64,000 nucleotides of DNA from Flavobacterium sp. Root420 (GCF_001427905.1 NZ_LMEF01000029.1:627303-691302); one strand, 5' to 3'. Shown: positions 50,433 to 60,502, counted from the stretch's first letter. Notes: a model not told the origin generated them from the letters alone. Numbers and translations: made by a program.

Positions 50433-51491
50433 TTAAGTGACTTTAATTTTAAGCTTTACGACAAAAATATTCTTTTTATTTGTAAAAGAAAGTTTGTACT
50501 CATTTTTATTATAACCTAATTCCAGTCTTTTTTTGACATTTTCAATTCCTATGCCACTCGACTGGTTAAAATTATCTGAATGATGCGTAATTTCTGGCAT
50601 TGGGTTCGAAATCGTAAAATGCAAATAATCGTCTTTTACTTTAAAATTAATATTGATTATTACCTTACCCGTGTTTCTGTTTACACCATGTTTAAAAGCA
50701 TTTTCAATAAAGGTCAATAGTATTATTGGAGCAATTTCCTTATCATGAATATCACCGGAAATTGACATATTTATTTCTAATCGATCATCATTTCTAATCC
50801 TTTCAAGATCCAGATAATTCTGAATACACAATATTTCATTTTCTAAAGTTTGTCTTGTGCTTTTGGTATCATACAACATATAACGCATTAATTCAGAGAG
50901 TTTTATGACGACTTTTGGCGTTTTGTTTGATTTCTCAACAGCTAAAGAATAAATATTATTTAGCGTATTGAAGAAGAAATGCGGAGAAATTTGAGACTTC
51001 AAAAAAAGCAATTCTGTTTCCAGTTGCGATTTTTCAAGATCTGTAACTCTTTTTTGCTCTTTCAAAAGATCATAGGTTATTTTAATTGCGGCCACAAAAG
51101 TGATTACGTACAATTCTCCCATCATCATCTCAATGCTGTAATTGAGTGTCAGTTTGTTTATAGTTTCTGGTCCTTCTGGCCAAACGTTATGCGTTATTAA
51201 TAAGTATGTCAGGTTGTATTTAAGAATCACCATTAAAAAAATAGAGGATAGAATCGCAACTACATACAGAAAATACTTTTTTCTATACACAAGATAAGGC
51301 ATGAAAATCAAAATATTCAAATAACATAAAGTCATGTGAATAGGGAAACCCAGCAAATTTGTTTTTAAGGAATACCAGTAATCATTGAAATAACTTCCCC
51401 AGCGAAAAGTATTAAATAAAAAGTAGGTAAGCCAAAAAAAGACATGATAACGCAACGGTATACGATAAAATTTGCCAGAACTGAAATTCAT
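50433..51491 (-). CDS. LytS-type sensor histidine kinase
   Basis: The 352-residue kinase has four likely membrane segments (about 15-30, 47-68, 75-100 and 120-140), a short coiled coil, and the His_kinase domain SQISPHFFFNTLNNIYSLA with phospho-acceptor H171. The ATPase part shows LTFIENAFKHGV and GIGIENVKKRLEL. No extracytoplasmic sensor domain is present. It pairs with the LytTR regulator downstream and is divergent from the SSS symporter gene, with a 426-bp spacer between them. Confidence 0.93.
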   Translation of the reverse strand: MNFSSGKFYRIPLRYHVFFWLTYFLFNTFRWGSYFNDYWYSLKTNLLGFPIHMTLCYLNILIFMPYLVYRKKYFLYVVAILSSIFLMVILKYNLTYLLITHNVWPEGPETINKLTLNYSIEMMMGELYVITFVAAIKITYDLLKEQKRVTDLEKSQLETELLFLKSQISPHFFFNTLNNIYSLAVEKSNKTPKVVIKLSELMRYMLYDTKSTRQTLENEILCIQNYLDLERIRNDDRLEINMSISGDIHDKEIAPIILLTFIENAFKHGVNRNTGKVIININFKVKDDYLHFTISNPMPEITHHSDNFNQSSGIGIENVKKRLELGYNKNEYKLSFTNKKNIFVVKLKIKVT

Positions 51492-51917
51492 AATAAGAGT
51501 GTTTTTTGTGACTTTTTTGATGTTTATCTTCGTTTATATGTCGTCCGTCTAAAATAGTTTTACTAAAAATCAAATTTGTTTAGATTTAGAGTTAAATTAA
51601 GATTGTTTTATCTGAGGAATTCTGTGTTTTATTTTACTCGTAATTTCTAGTTGCAAGTTGTAAAATAAAAGTGTACAAAAATAAAAGTCGGCAAGATTTT
51701 TTTTAATTATGTTTTCTTCACTAAATCAATTTTCATATAAAATAATATACTTATGTTAACGAAGAAACAATATCGCGTCATCAACAAGTTTTTCCTTAGG
51801 ATTCTAAAATCAATTTAGAATTGGTTTATTACGGAGAACTCCAAACAAAATAACAATCACGCAAAGAACCAAAACAAGAATTACAATTAACTAACCAACA
51901 AATAAATACTAAAATTA
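51492..51917. other. divergent 426-bp spacer with an inverted repeat
   Basis: This AT-rich gap separates the LytS gene from the symporter gene. A perfect 11-bp inverted repeat, TTTTATTTTAC (51627-51637) with GTAAAATAAAA (51660-51670), is the only clear structure. No gene or LytTR-like repeat pair was found. Confidence 0.5.
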
Positions 51918-53795
51918 ATGGATATCATTGACGTATCGATCATCGTAGCCTATATTCTGCTTTCAGTCGGAATAGGAATTTGGATTTCAAGAAAAGCATC
52001 AAAAGGATTAGATGATTATTTCCTTGGCGGAAAAACAATCAAATGGTATTTTTTAGGTTTAAGTAACGGATCAGGAATGTTCGACGTTTCAGGAACTTCC
52101 TGGATGATTGGTGTCCTGTTTTTATATGGAGTAAAAAGTTTTATGTTTATGTGGCTCTGGCCAATTTGGAATCAAATCTTCGTGATGATGTTCCTCGCTG
52201 TCTGGATCAGAAGATCAAAAGTAATGACAGGTTCTGAATGGATTTTAACCCGTTTTGGAAACGACAAAGCCGGAAAAGCATCCCATATTATTGTAGCCAT
52301 TTTTGCCATCATTTCAACCATTGGTTTTATTGCTTACTTCTTTGAAGGAATCGGGAAATTCATCACCATTATTCTTCCCTGGGATTTAACGCTTCAGTAT
52401 GGAGATTTAATTCTATTGACATCAGAACGATCTTACGCTTTAATAATCATCTTTTTAACGACAATCTACACTGTTAAAGGTGGAATGTTTTCTGTTGTGG
52501 CAACAGAAGTGGTGCAATATTTAATTATGATTATTGCCAGTGTTTTGATCGCGGGTTATGCCTTTGTAAATTATACTGATATTCAGATTAACTCCGTAAT
52601 TAGCGAAGAATGGAAAAATGTCTTCTTCGGATGGCAGTTTGAAACCCAATGGAGCGAAAAGTTTCAGACTTTCAATAATTTAATTGATTCTGAAGGCTAT
52701 AAAATGTTTGGTGCTTTTATCGGAATGACCTTATTCAAAGGTTTCTTCGCTAGTATTGCCGGACCAACCCCAAGTTATGATTTACAAAGAATTTTGTCTA
52801 CAAAATCAGTAAAAGAAGCTGCATATATGAGTGGTTTTACGAATTTAATTCTGTTCATCCCAAGATATTTATTAATCACAGGAATTGTGGTAATTGCTTT
52901 GATAAACCTGGCACCAGAGCTAAATGCAAACACAGGTTTAACCGGGGCCGATTTAGAATTATTAATGCCAAAAGTGGTTAACTTATATCTGCCTGTTGGA
53001 ATAAAAGGACTTTTACTTGCTGGTTTATTGGCCGCATTTATGTCTGGATTCTCTGCTTTTGTAAATGCAGGACCCGCTTATATTGTAAATGATATTTATA
53101 AAAAATACTTCAAGCCAGTCGCAACCAATGCACACTATATCAAAGTGAGTCAGATTTCTTCTTTCGTGGTTGTTGGTTTAGGGGTTTTCATGGGATTCTT
53201 TGCAGATTCCATTAATTCCCTGACCTTATGGATTACGAGTGCCTTATACGGAGGTTATGTTGCTGCCAATTTTCTAAAATGGATTTGGTGGCGTTTTAAC
53301 GGCTGGGGTTACTTCTGGGGAATGTTTGCAGGTTTGATTGTGGCTTCTTTCCAATTTGTCTTAGGGCAATATAAAGGAACTTTTACAGAAGGGTCATTTT
53401 TATTTGATTTGGCTGCCGTACAGGCGATTTATTTGTTTCCGGTAATATTTGGTTTCTCTATTTTAGGCTGCCTTTTAGGAACATTTTTAAGCAAACCAAC
53501 AGACATGGATGTTCTAAGATCTTTCTACACCAATGTTAGACCTTGGGGATGGTGGAGTCCGGTTTATAAAACATTAAAATTAGAAGATCAGACTTTCGAA
53601 AAGAATAATGATTTCTGGAAAGATATGCTGAATTGTGTTATCGGAATTGTGTGGCAATCGAGTATGATTTTGCTTCCGATTTTCTTCGTGATCAGAGATT
53701 ATCCAAAGGCGATTATAGCATTAGTAGTGTTTTTAGTGACAACAACCATTTTGAAATTTACTTGGTTGGATAAAGTTCGCAGAATTGAAGATTAG
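51918..53795 (+). CDS. sodium:solute symporter (SSS/SLC5-type)
   Basis: The 625-residue protein has about 13-14 membrane segments and SSS signatures: DYFLGGKTIKWYFLGLSNGSGMFDVSG near residues 33-59, and the family helix GLLLAGLLAAFMSGFSAFVNAGPAYIVND near 370-398. SSS proteins import sugars, nucleosides or organic acids with sodium. Its position directly before a cytoplasmic GH130 phosphorylase gene suggests that it imports that enzyme's disaccharide or a breakdown product. The substrate is inferred only. A palindromic repeat lies after the stop, so downstream genes may have their own promoter. Confidence 0.93.
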   Translation: MDIIDVSIIVAYILLSVGIGIWISRKASKGLDDYFLGGKTIKWYFLGLSNGSGMFDVSGTSWMIGVLFLYGVKSFMFMWLWPIWNQIFVMMFLAVWIRRSKVMTGSEWILTRFGNDKAGKASHIIVAIFAIISTIGFIAYFFEGIGKFITIILPWDLTLQYGDLILLTSERSYALIIIFLTTIYTVKGGMFSVVATEVVQYLIMIIASVLIAGYAFVNYTDIQINSVISEEWKNVFFGWQFETQWSEKFQTFNNLIDSEGYKMFGAFIGMTLFKGFFASIAGPTPSYDLQRILSTKSVKEAAYMSGFTNLILFIPRYLLITGIVVIALINLAPELNANTGLTGADLELLMPKVVNLYLPVGIKGLLLAGLLAAFMSGFSAFVNAGPAYIVNDIYKKYFKPVATNAHYIKVSQISSFVVVGLGVFMGFFADSINSLTLWITSALYGGYVAANFLKWIWWRFNGWGYFWGMFAGLIVASFQFVLGQYKGTFTEGSFLFDLAAVQAIYLFPVIFGFSILGCLLGTFLSKPTDMDVLRSFYTNVRPWGWWSPVYKTLKLEDQTFEKNNDFWKDMLNCVIGIVWQSSMILLPIFFVIRDYPKAIIALVVFLVTTTILKFTWLDKVRRIED

Positions 53796-53840
53796 ATAAA
53801 TTAGATAATTAGATAATTGAAAATAGCAAATAGAAAAAAT

Positions 53841-53976
53841 TAAACACATAGAAACATAGGTTTTAAATGTGTAAAAAGAATACAAAAAGAAACTAGTTTC
53901 TAACACATAGCAATGTTTCTTAATGCAAGTGAAACGCCTTTTAAGCATTTCTGGTAGCTATGTTTCTATGTGTTTA
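53841..53976. repeat. 136-bp element with perfect 19-bp terminal inverted repeats
   Basis: TAAACACATAGAAACATAG (53841-53859) pairs at all 19 positions with 53958-53976. The interior carries further ACACATAG and ATGTTTCT copies. It lies between the symporter and GH130 genes. Confidence 0.85.
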
Positions 53977-54013
53977 AATAACAAGCAACAACAAACAACA
54001 AACAATAAAAAAG

Positions 54014-54979
54014 ATGAGTACTATTCCTTGGCAAGACAGACCCGAAAACAGTAACGATGTAATGTGGAGATATTCACAAAATCCCATTATAGATAGATAT
54101 GCTATACCATCATCAAACAGTATTTTTAACAGTGCGGTTGTTTCTTTTGGAGATGGCTTTGCAGGTGTTTTCAGATGCGATAATAAAGCCGTTCAAATGA
54201 ATATTTTTGCTGGTTTCAGTAAAAACGGAATCGATTGGGACATTAATCACGAACCAATTGTAATGCAGTCCGGAAATACGGAAATGATTGAATCGGCATA
54301 CAAATATGATCCTCGCGTGGTTTTTATCGAAGATCGTTACTGGATTACCTGGTGTAATGGTTACAACGGACCAACAATCGGAATTGGATATACTTTTGAT
54401 TTCAAAGAGTTTTTTCAATGCGAAAATGCCTTTTTGCCTTTCAACAGAAATGGTGTTTTGTTTCCGCAGAAAATAAATGGAAAATACGCGATGTTAAGCC
54501 GTCCGAGTGATAACGGTCATACGCCTTTTGGAGATATCTGGATCAGTTACAGCCCGGATATGAAATATTGGGGAGAACACCGTTTGGTAATGAAACCAAG
54601 TCCGTTTGAAGACAGCGCCTGGCAATGTACAAAAGTAGGAGCAGGACCAATCCCGATTCTTACTAACGAAGGCTGGTTAATGATTTATCACGGAGTTATC
54701 AATACCTGCAACGGTTTTCGTTATGCAATGGGATCGGCACTTTTGGATGTCAATTCTCCGGATAAAGTAAAATACAGAACACAGCCTTATTTATTAGGGC
54801 CAGCGGAACTTTATGAAATGGTTGGAGATGTACCAAATGTGGTATTTCCTTGTGCTGCTTTGCATGATACAGAAGAAGATAAATTAGCTGTTTATTATGG
54901 TGCTGCCGATACAGTTGTGGCAATGGCATTTGGTAAATTGAGTGAAGTGGTTCAGTTTACAAAAGATAACAGTTTATAG
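54014..54979 (+). CDS. GH130 beta-mannoside phosphorylase (probably mannosyl-GlcNAc type)
   Basis: The 321-residue protein is a GH130 five-bladed propeller: NPIIDRYAIPSSNSIFNSAV, YKYDPRVVFIEDRYWITW with the family Asp, WQCTKVGAGPIPILTNEGWLMIYHG, and DVPNVVFPCAALHD near the C-terminus. It has no signal peptide, so it acts in the cytoplasm, as phosphorylases do. GH130 enzymes cleave beta-mannosides with phosphate to give mannose 1-phosphate. With GH92 and GH20 genes close by, beta-1,4-mannosyl-GlcNAc from N-glycans is the likely substrate; the exact specificity cannot be read from sequence. It is 7 bases ahead of the CBM9-like gene. Confidence 0.92.
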   Translation: MSTIPWQDRPENSNDVMWRYSQNPIIDRYAIPSSNSIFNSAVVSFGDGFAGVFRCDNKAVQMNIFAGFSKNGIDWDINHEPIVMQSGNTEMIESAYKYDPRVVFIEDRYWITWCNGYNGPTIGIGYTFDFKEFFQCENAFLPFNRNGVLFPQKINGKYAMLSRPSDNGHTPFGDIWISYSPDMKYWGEHRLVMKPSPFEDSAWQCTKVGAGPIPILTNEGWLMIYHGVINTCNGFRYAMGSALLDVNSPDKVKYRTQPYLLGPAELYEMVGDVPNVVFPCAALHDTEEDKLAVYYGAADTVVAMAFGKLSEVVQFTKDNSL

Positions 54980-54986
54980 AAAAAAT

Positions 54987-56054
54987 ATGCTTTTAAAATC
55001 TAAATGTTTAGCAGTTGCTTTAGGTATTCTTTCAATAAGTGGCTATTCACAATCGAAAAAAACTGTTGTGCCAAAAACGTATGTGGCTGCTAAAACTTCA
55101 ACTCCAATTGTAATTGATGGAGAGGAAAAGGATGCTTCGTGGAATAATGTAGAATGGACTGCTCTTTTTGAAGATATATCAAATGATATAAAACCAAAAT
55201 ATGCAACCAAAATAAAAATGCTTTGGGACGAAACCAACTTTTACATACTGGCAAAAATGGAGGAACCACACGTTTGGGCCAATTTAAAACAACGTGATAC
55301 TATTATTTTTTATAACAATGATTTCGAAGTTTTCATAGATCCCGACAGCGATACTTTTAACTATTATGAATTAGAAATTAATGCTTTAAATACAGCTTGG
55401 GATCTATTTTTAACAAAACCGTACAGAGAAGATGATAAAGTAGTTTTAAACGACTGGAATATTCCGGGTTTAAAATCGGCTGTAAAAATCAACGGAACTT
55501 TAAACAACCCAAACGATACCGATGAAGGCTGGGTGTTGGAAATGGCTATTCCGTGGGCCTCTTATAAAACATCTTATTTCGATCAGAATGTTCCTGTAGA
55601 TAAATTCTGGAGAGTTAATTTCTCAAGAGTAAACTGGCAGCATGATATTAAAAATGGAAATTACGAACGCAAGAAAGATGCTGGCGGAAAATTTCTTCCC
55701 GAATACAATTGGGTTTGGTCGCCAATGGGCGTCATCAACATGCATGAGCCCGAAAAATGGGGTTATGTTTATTTTTCTTCCAAAGAAGGAAAAGACAGTT
55801 TTGCAATTCCGCAGGATGAAAAAGTAAAATGGGAATTGTACACACTTTACCGGGCACAGAAAGAGTATTACAGCAAGCATAAAACATGGGCTAAATCGGT
55901 AACAGATCTTACTAAAAAAACGATTACTGTTGAGGGAAAAGTTCTAAAACCAGTACTTGAAAATCATGCGTCCGGATTTAATATTTCAGTAAAAAGTCCA
56001 TTTTCGAATAAAACCTTAATTATAGAAGAAGATGGCAAAATAATATCAAAATAA
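54987..56054 (+). CDS. exported CBM9-like carbohydrate-binding protein
   Basis: I start at the ATG at 54987, after the GH130 stop; the longer frame overlaps that gene. The 355-residue protein has a signal peptide (to about 22, SGYSQ). A CBM9-like domain follows: TPIVIDGEEKDASWNNVEWT, IKMLWDETNFYILAKMEEP, FEVFIDPDSDTFNYYELEIN and GWVLEMAIPW. The C-terminal 100 residues (from about 250) have no recognised domain. Proteins of this type occur in Bacteroidetes glycan loci and probably bind or act on a sugar at the cell surface or in the periplasm. No catalytic residues are identifiable. Confidence 0.85.
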   Translation: MLLKSKCLAVALGILSISGYSQSKKTVVPKTYVAAKTSTPIVIDGEEKDASWNNVEWTALFEDISNDIKPKYATKIKMLWDETNFYILAKMEEPHVWANLKQRDTIIFYNNDFEVFIDPDSDTFNYYELEINALNTAWDLFLTKPYREDDKVVLNDWNIPGLKSAVKINGTLNNPNDTDEGWVLEMAIPWASYKTSYFDQNVPVDKFWRVNFSRVNWQHDIKNGNYERKKDAGGKFLPEYNWVWSPMGVINMHEPEKWGYVYFSSKEGKDSFAIPQDEKVKWELYTLYRAQKEYYSKHKTWAKSVTDLTKKTITVEGKVLKPVLENHASGFNISVKSPFSNKTLIIEEDGKIISK

Positions 56055-56060
56055 ACCACT

Positions 56061-57143
56061 ATGAAACTACCAAAACTATTACTTTTTTTATTTGCACTAA
56101 CTATTTTTTCGTGTACTAAAAAAGAAGAACAAACCACTTTTAAATTTGGAGTCTGGACAACCGCAGACACTAAAAAATCTGACGCAGATTATACAAAAGA
56201 ATTCAAAAAATACAAAGATGGCGGAATTGATGAAGTATTGATAAATACAGGAACAGATCCAAAACTTTTAACGAGAATAGCACCTTTAGCAGCAAAAGAA
56301 GGTTTAAAAGTACACGCCTGGATTATGGCCATGAACAGACCCGGAGATTCAATTGCTTTGCAGCATCCTGATTGGTATCAGGTAAGTAAAGAAGGAAAAT
56401 CTTGTTTTGATAACCGTCCGTACGTAGATTATTATCAATGGTTATGTCCAACCAGAAAAGAATCAAGAGAACACGTTTTGCATTTAGTTGAAGAACTGGC
56501 TAAAGTAGAAGGCATTGAAAGCGTCCACTTAGATTACATTCGTTTCCCGGACATCTTTTTACCAATCAGTTTATTGCCAAAATACAACTTGGTTCAGGAC
56601 ATAGAATTACCTCAATTCGACTTTTGTTATTGTGATGAATGTGTGAAAGCGTTTGAAAAAATCCATCATAAAAACCCAAAAACAAGCCACAATACTTCTA
56701 TCGATATGGAGTGGAAAAACTTCAGACTTAATGCGATACAAGCTGTCGTTAATGACGCTTACAAAATTGTACACAAACACAACAAAAAACTAACAGCAGC
56801 AGTTTTTCCTTATCCTGAAATGGCAGATCATATGGTGCGCCAACGTTGGGATAAATGGGATATTGATGAAGTGTACCCAATGATTTATCATAGTTTTTAT
56901 AATGAAGAAATTGACTGGGTTGGTTACGCAACAAAACAAGGCGTAGCCGATTTACAAGGAAAACAAACAAAAATAAATACAGGAATTTATATTCCCGGAT
57001 TGAAAAATGATGCAGAATTAAAAGAAGCCATTTTACTAGCAAAAGAAAATGGAGCCGTTGGAGTTTCCTTTTTTGATGGCGGAGCTTTATCTGAAAGTAA
57101 TTTAAAAACAATTAAAGAAACAAAAGCAAGTTTAAATAATTAG
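56061..57143 (+). CDS. GH10-like (GHL10) TIM-barrel lipoprotein
   Basis: The 360-residue protein has a lipoprotein signal, MKLPKLLLFLFALTIFSC, with the lipobox Cys near residue 18. A TIM-barrel follows that resembles the glycosyl-hydrolase-like 10 family: GIDEVLINTGTDP, LKVHAWIMAMNRPGD, ESVHLDYIRFPDI and DIDEVYPMIYHSFYNEEIDW. An acidic residue in HLDYIRFPD and others in the barrel could be catalytic, but the reaction is unknown. Three Cys residues lie in a CYCDECVKAF turn near residue 195, a possible metal or structural motif. It is 6 bases after the CBM9-like stop, so the two are one operon. Confidence 0.82.
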   Translation: MKLPKLLLFLFALTIFSCTKKEEQTTFKFGVWTTADTKKSDADYTKEFKKYKDGGIDEVLINTGTDPKLLTRIAPLAAKEGLKVHAWIMAMNRPGDSIALQHPDWYQVSKEGKSCFDNRPYVDYYQWLCPTRKESREHVLHLVEELAKVEGIESVHLDYIRFPDIFLPISLLPKYNLVQDIELPQFDFCYCDECVKAFEKIHHKNPKTSHNTSIDMEWKNFRLNAIQAVVNDAYKIVHKHNKKLTAAVFPYPEMADHMVRQRWDKWDIDEVYPMIYHSFYNEEIDWVGYATKQGVADLQGKQTKINTGIYIPGLKNDAELKEAILLAKENGAVGVSFFDGGALSESNLKTIKETKASLNN

Positions 57144-57199
57144 TGGTTTTTATCAAATCCGGATGTCTGCAATTTTTGGTTAGTGTAGATATTCGGATT

Positions 57200-57226
57200 T
57201 TGATCAAAAGTAACTTTATATATTTG
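57200..57226 (+). promoter_or_regulatory. likely promoter of the GH2-GH20-GH92 run
   Basis: TATATTTG (57219-57226) is a good -7 box with TTG at 57200-57202 (16-base spacing, slightly short). The ATG is at 57358, leaving a leader of about 125 bases. An imperfect hairpin in the 57150-57205 region may end the upstream operon. Confidence 0.5.
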
Positions 57227-57357
57227 CAGGAACCATGATAGTAATTGTGGTTCTGTTTGTTTTAAGATAGTGTGTGTGTTTATTTCATAAGAAAGAATGC
57301 TTTATTATTTTTCTAATGAAATAAAATTTTAGAATTTATACGAGTAAAAATCAAATA

Positions 57358-60300
57358 ATGAAAAAAACTGTATTCATCGCCGCAATTATAATTTCTTCTA
57401 TATTTTCTGTCCAGGCGCAGGAAAGTATTCCTTTCTGGCAAAATGAAAAAATCAATGAAGATAATAGAGAGCCGATGCACACGGCCTATTATGTTTTTGA
57501 GAATGAAAAATCAGCAGCCAATAACGACTGGAAATCATCAAAAAACTATTTGGATATAAACGGAGCGTGGAAATTTAAATATGTTGACAGCCCTGCAGAT
57601 CTTCCGGCGGCATTTGAAAAAAGTAACTTTAACGATACTTCCTGGGATAATTTTAAAATTCCGGCAAGCTGGGATGTAAATGGTTATGGATTTCCCGTTT
57701 ATACTAATACAACTTACGATTTTGCAAAATACATAAAAGTAAATCCGCCTTTTGTTCCCACAAATTATAATCCAACCGGAGTTTACAGACGCGAAATAAC
57801 AATCGATAAATCATGGGAAGGAAAAGATATTTTTCTTCATATTGGTACGGCAAAATCAAATCTTACAGTTTGGGTAAATGGTGTTTATGTGGGGTATGGC
57901 GAAGACGGAAAATTGCCTTCTGAATTTAATCTGAACAAATATGTAAAAGCAGGTAAAAATACGATCGTTTTAAAAGTGATGAAATGGAGTGATGGTTCGT
58001 ATTTGGAATGTCAGGATTTCTGGAGATTTAGCGGTATTACCCGAGATTCTTATTTGGTTGCCCGAAATAAAACACATTTAAAAGATTACGAAATCGTTCC
58101 GGATTTAGATGCTTCTTATGTAAATGGAAGTTTAAAAATTTCCACTGAATTTTCAGCTGTAAATAAAAAAGACAATTATACATTGGAAGTTAAATTGAAA
58201 GACGGAGATAAAGTCATTACCTCAAAAGTCATTACCACTTTAAGCGAAAAACAAACGTTCGATTTTGCTGTAAATAATCCGAAGAAATGGAGTGCTGAAA
58301 TTCCGAATTTATATCAGGTTGATTTTATTTTAAAAGATAAAAAAGGAAATATTGTTGAAGTTATTCATCAAAATATTGGTTTTAGAAAAGTAGAAATCAA
58401 AGGCGGACAGCTTTTGGTTAACGGAAAAGCGATTTACATAAAAGGAGTGAATCGTCATGAAACCGATCCTGTTACGGGACAAACGGTTTCAAGAGAGCGT
58501 ATGGAAGAAGATATTAAATTGATGAAAGAATTTAATATCAATGCAGTTAGAATGGCACACTATCCAAACGATGAGTATTTTTATGAATTATGTGATAAAT
58601 ATGGAATCTATGTGGTTGATGAAGCCAATATCGAGTCACACGGAATGGGGTATGATCTTACCAAAACGTTAGGAAATAAACCAGATTGGGAGCTGGCACA
58701 CTTACAGCGTATGCAACGTATGGTGGAGCGGGATAAAAACCACACTTCGATAATTATCTGGAGTATGGGGAACGAAGCGGGTAATGGTTATAATTTTTAC
58801 AGAGGTTATTTATGGATTAAAAATCGTGACAAATCAAGACCAATTCAGTACGAAAGAGCAACTGCCGGAGCGTGGGATGGAAAAGATCTGAAATACGAAT
58901 GGAATTCTGATATCATAGATCCAATGTATAGTTCTCCGGATAAAATGGAAGAATATATATTGGCAAATCCAAATCCGTCAAGACCTTATATTTTGTGTGA
59001 ATACGCGCATGCGATGGGAAATTCAATGGGGAATTTCAAAGATTATTGGGATATTATCCGAAAGTATCCAAATTTACAAGGAGGTTTTATTTGGGATATG
59101 ATTGATCAGTCGGTTTATAAAACACAGCCAGACGGAACAGTGGTTTTAGCTTATGGAGGTGATTTTGGACCTAAAGATACCCCAAGTGATAATAACTTTT
59201 TAGACAATGGTGTTTTCAGCCCGGAAAGAAAACCAAATCCACATGCTTTTGAAATGCGAAATGTGTATCAAAATATTTTGACTTCCTGGGAAAATAAAGA
59301 GACCGGAACTATAAAAGTTTATAATGAATTTTCATTTAAAGATTTAAGTAATGTAAGTTTGCATTGGAAGTTAATTTTGGATGGAAAAGAGGCTGAAAGT
59401 GGTGTTATTGATAATTTAGAAATAAAATCTAACGAATCAAAATCGTATAAATTACCAGTTAATTTAGATGGAAAACAGTTTCAGGAAGCTTTTATCAATG
59501 TGACGTATCATATAAAACAGGACGAACCGTTTTTGCCAAAAGATTTTCAGATTGCAACAGGACAATTGGCATTTAAAGGAAGCTGGAAAAACGATATTAA
59601 AATCGAAGGTGCTTCAAAAATAACGGTAGAGAAAAAAGAAAACAGTACCGTATTTAAAAGTGATAAAATGGAAATTGCTTTTGATAAAAAAACCGGATTT
59701 GTAAATGGCTATTCGTTTAATAATCTGCCAATTATAAAAGAAGGCTATCAATTGCGTCCTAATTTTTGGAGAGCGCCAAACGATAATGATTTTGGGGCCT
59801 ATCTTCAGGAAAAATTGAAATCATGGAAAGACGCTACTGAAAATCCGATACTTGTAAGCTGGTCTTACACCACATCCAAAGACAATAAAATTAGTGTTAT
59901 AGCAACATATGATTTGCCTCAGGTTGTTTCAAAATTAGTTTTGAATTACGAACTTAGCGGCAACGGAGAATTAAGGGTGAAAGAGGAAATCAATATTGAT
60001 AAAACAAAAGAACAGCCCATGTTGCCAAGATTTGGTATGGAAATAATTGTTCCGAAAGATTTTAGCAATATGAGTTATTACGGAAGAGGACCCCATGAAA
60101 ATTATATCGACCGTAATTACAGTTCGCAAGTTGGTCTTTATAATCAAACGGTTTCAGAGCAATATTATCCTTATATTCGCCCGCAGGAAACCGGAAATAA
60201 AACAGATATTCGTTGGCTTGAATTATCAAACGATAAATTGAAATTAACGGTAAAATCAGATAATTTATTAGCTATAACAGCTTTGCATTATTTGAATGAA

Positions 60301-60498
60301 GATTTAGATGACGGATTGAAAAAAGATCAAAGACACGCAGCCGAATTAAAAGAAAGAGATTTAACCAGTTTAAAGATTGATTACAAACAAATGGGAGTAG
60401 GAGGTATCGACAGCTGGCAAGCGTGGCCAATGGAAAAATACCTTTTGAAAGACAAAAATTATCAGTATCAATTTAAAATTACACCATCTTTAAAATAA
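57358..60498 (+). CDS. exported GH2 beta-galactosidase (LacZ type)
   Basis: The 1046-residue enzyme has a signal peptide (to about 20, SVQAQ) and the LacZ domain order: sugar-binding (about 40-230), Ig-like, TIM barrel, second Ig-like and a C-terminal Bgal_small_N domain (about 760-1040; KTGFVNGYSFNN, FWRAPNDNDFG). The acid/base is E473 in WSMGNEAGNG and the nucleophile E548 in LCEYAHAMGNS. LacZ-type order and the small domain favour beta-galactosidase over beta-mannosidase. In a periplasmic setting it would remove terminal galactose. It is 4 bases ahead of the GH20 gene. Confidence 0.94.
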   Translation: MKKTVFIAAIIISSIFSVQAQESIPFWQNEKINEDNREPMHTAYYVFENEKSAANNDWKSSKNYLDINGAWKFKYVDSPADLPAAFEKSNFNDTSWDNFKIPASWDVNGYGFPVYTNTTYDFAKYIKVNPPFVPTNYNPTGVYRREITIDKSWEGKDIFLHIGTAKSNLTVWVNGVYVGYGEDGKLPSEFNLNKYVKAGKNTIVLKVMKWSDGSYLECQDFWRFSGITRDSYLVARNKTHLKDYEIVPDLDASYVNGSLKISTEFSAVNKKDNYTLEVKLKDGDKVITSKVITTLSEKQTFDFAVNNPKKWSAEIPNLYQVDFILKDKKGNIVEVIHQNIGFRKVEIKGGQLLVNGKAIYIKGVNRHETDPVTGQTVSRERMEEDIKLMKEFNINAVRMAHYPNDEYFYELCDKYGIYVVDEANIESHGMGYDLTKTLGNKPDWELAHLQRMQRMVERDKNHTSIIIWSMGNEAGNGYNFYRGYLWIKNRDKSRPIQYERATAGAWDGKDLKYEWNSDIIDPMYSSPDKMEEYILANPNPSRPYILCEYAHAMGNSMGNFKDYWDIIRKYPNLQGGFIWDMIDQSVYKTQPDGTVVLAYGGDFGPKDTPSDNNFLDNGVFSPERKPNPHAFEMRNVYQNILTSWENKETGTIKVYNEFSFKDLSNVSLHWKLILDGKEAESGVIDNLEIKSNESKSYKLPVNLDGKQFQEAFINVTYHIKQDEPFLPKDFQIATGQLAFKGSWKNDIKIEGASKITVEKKENSTVFKSDKMEIAFDKKTGFVNGYSFNNLPIIKEGYQLRPNFWRAPNDNDFGAYLQEKLKSWKDATENPILVSWSYTTSKDNKISVIATYDLPQVVSKLVLNYELSGNGELRVKEEINIDKTKEQPMLPRFGMEIIVPKDFSNMSYYGRGPHENYIDRNYSSQVGLYNQTVSEQYYPYIRPQETGNKTDIRWLELSNDKLKLTVKSDNLLAITALHYLNEDLDDGLKKDQRHAAELKERDLTSLKIDYKQMGVGGIDSWQAWPMEKYLLKDKNYQYQFKITPSLK

Positions 60499-60502
60499 TA
60501 AT

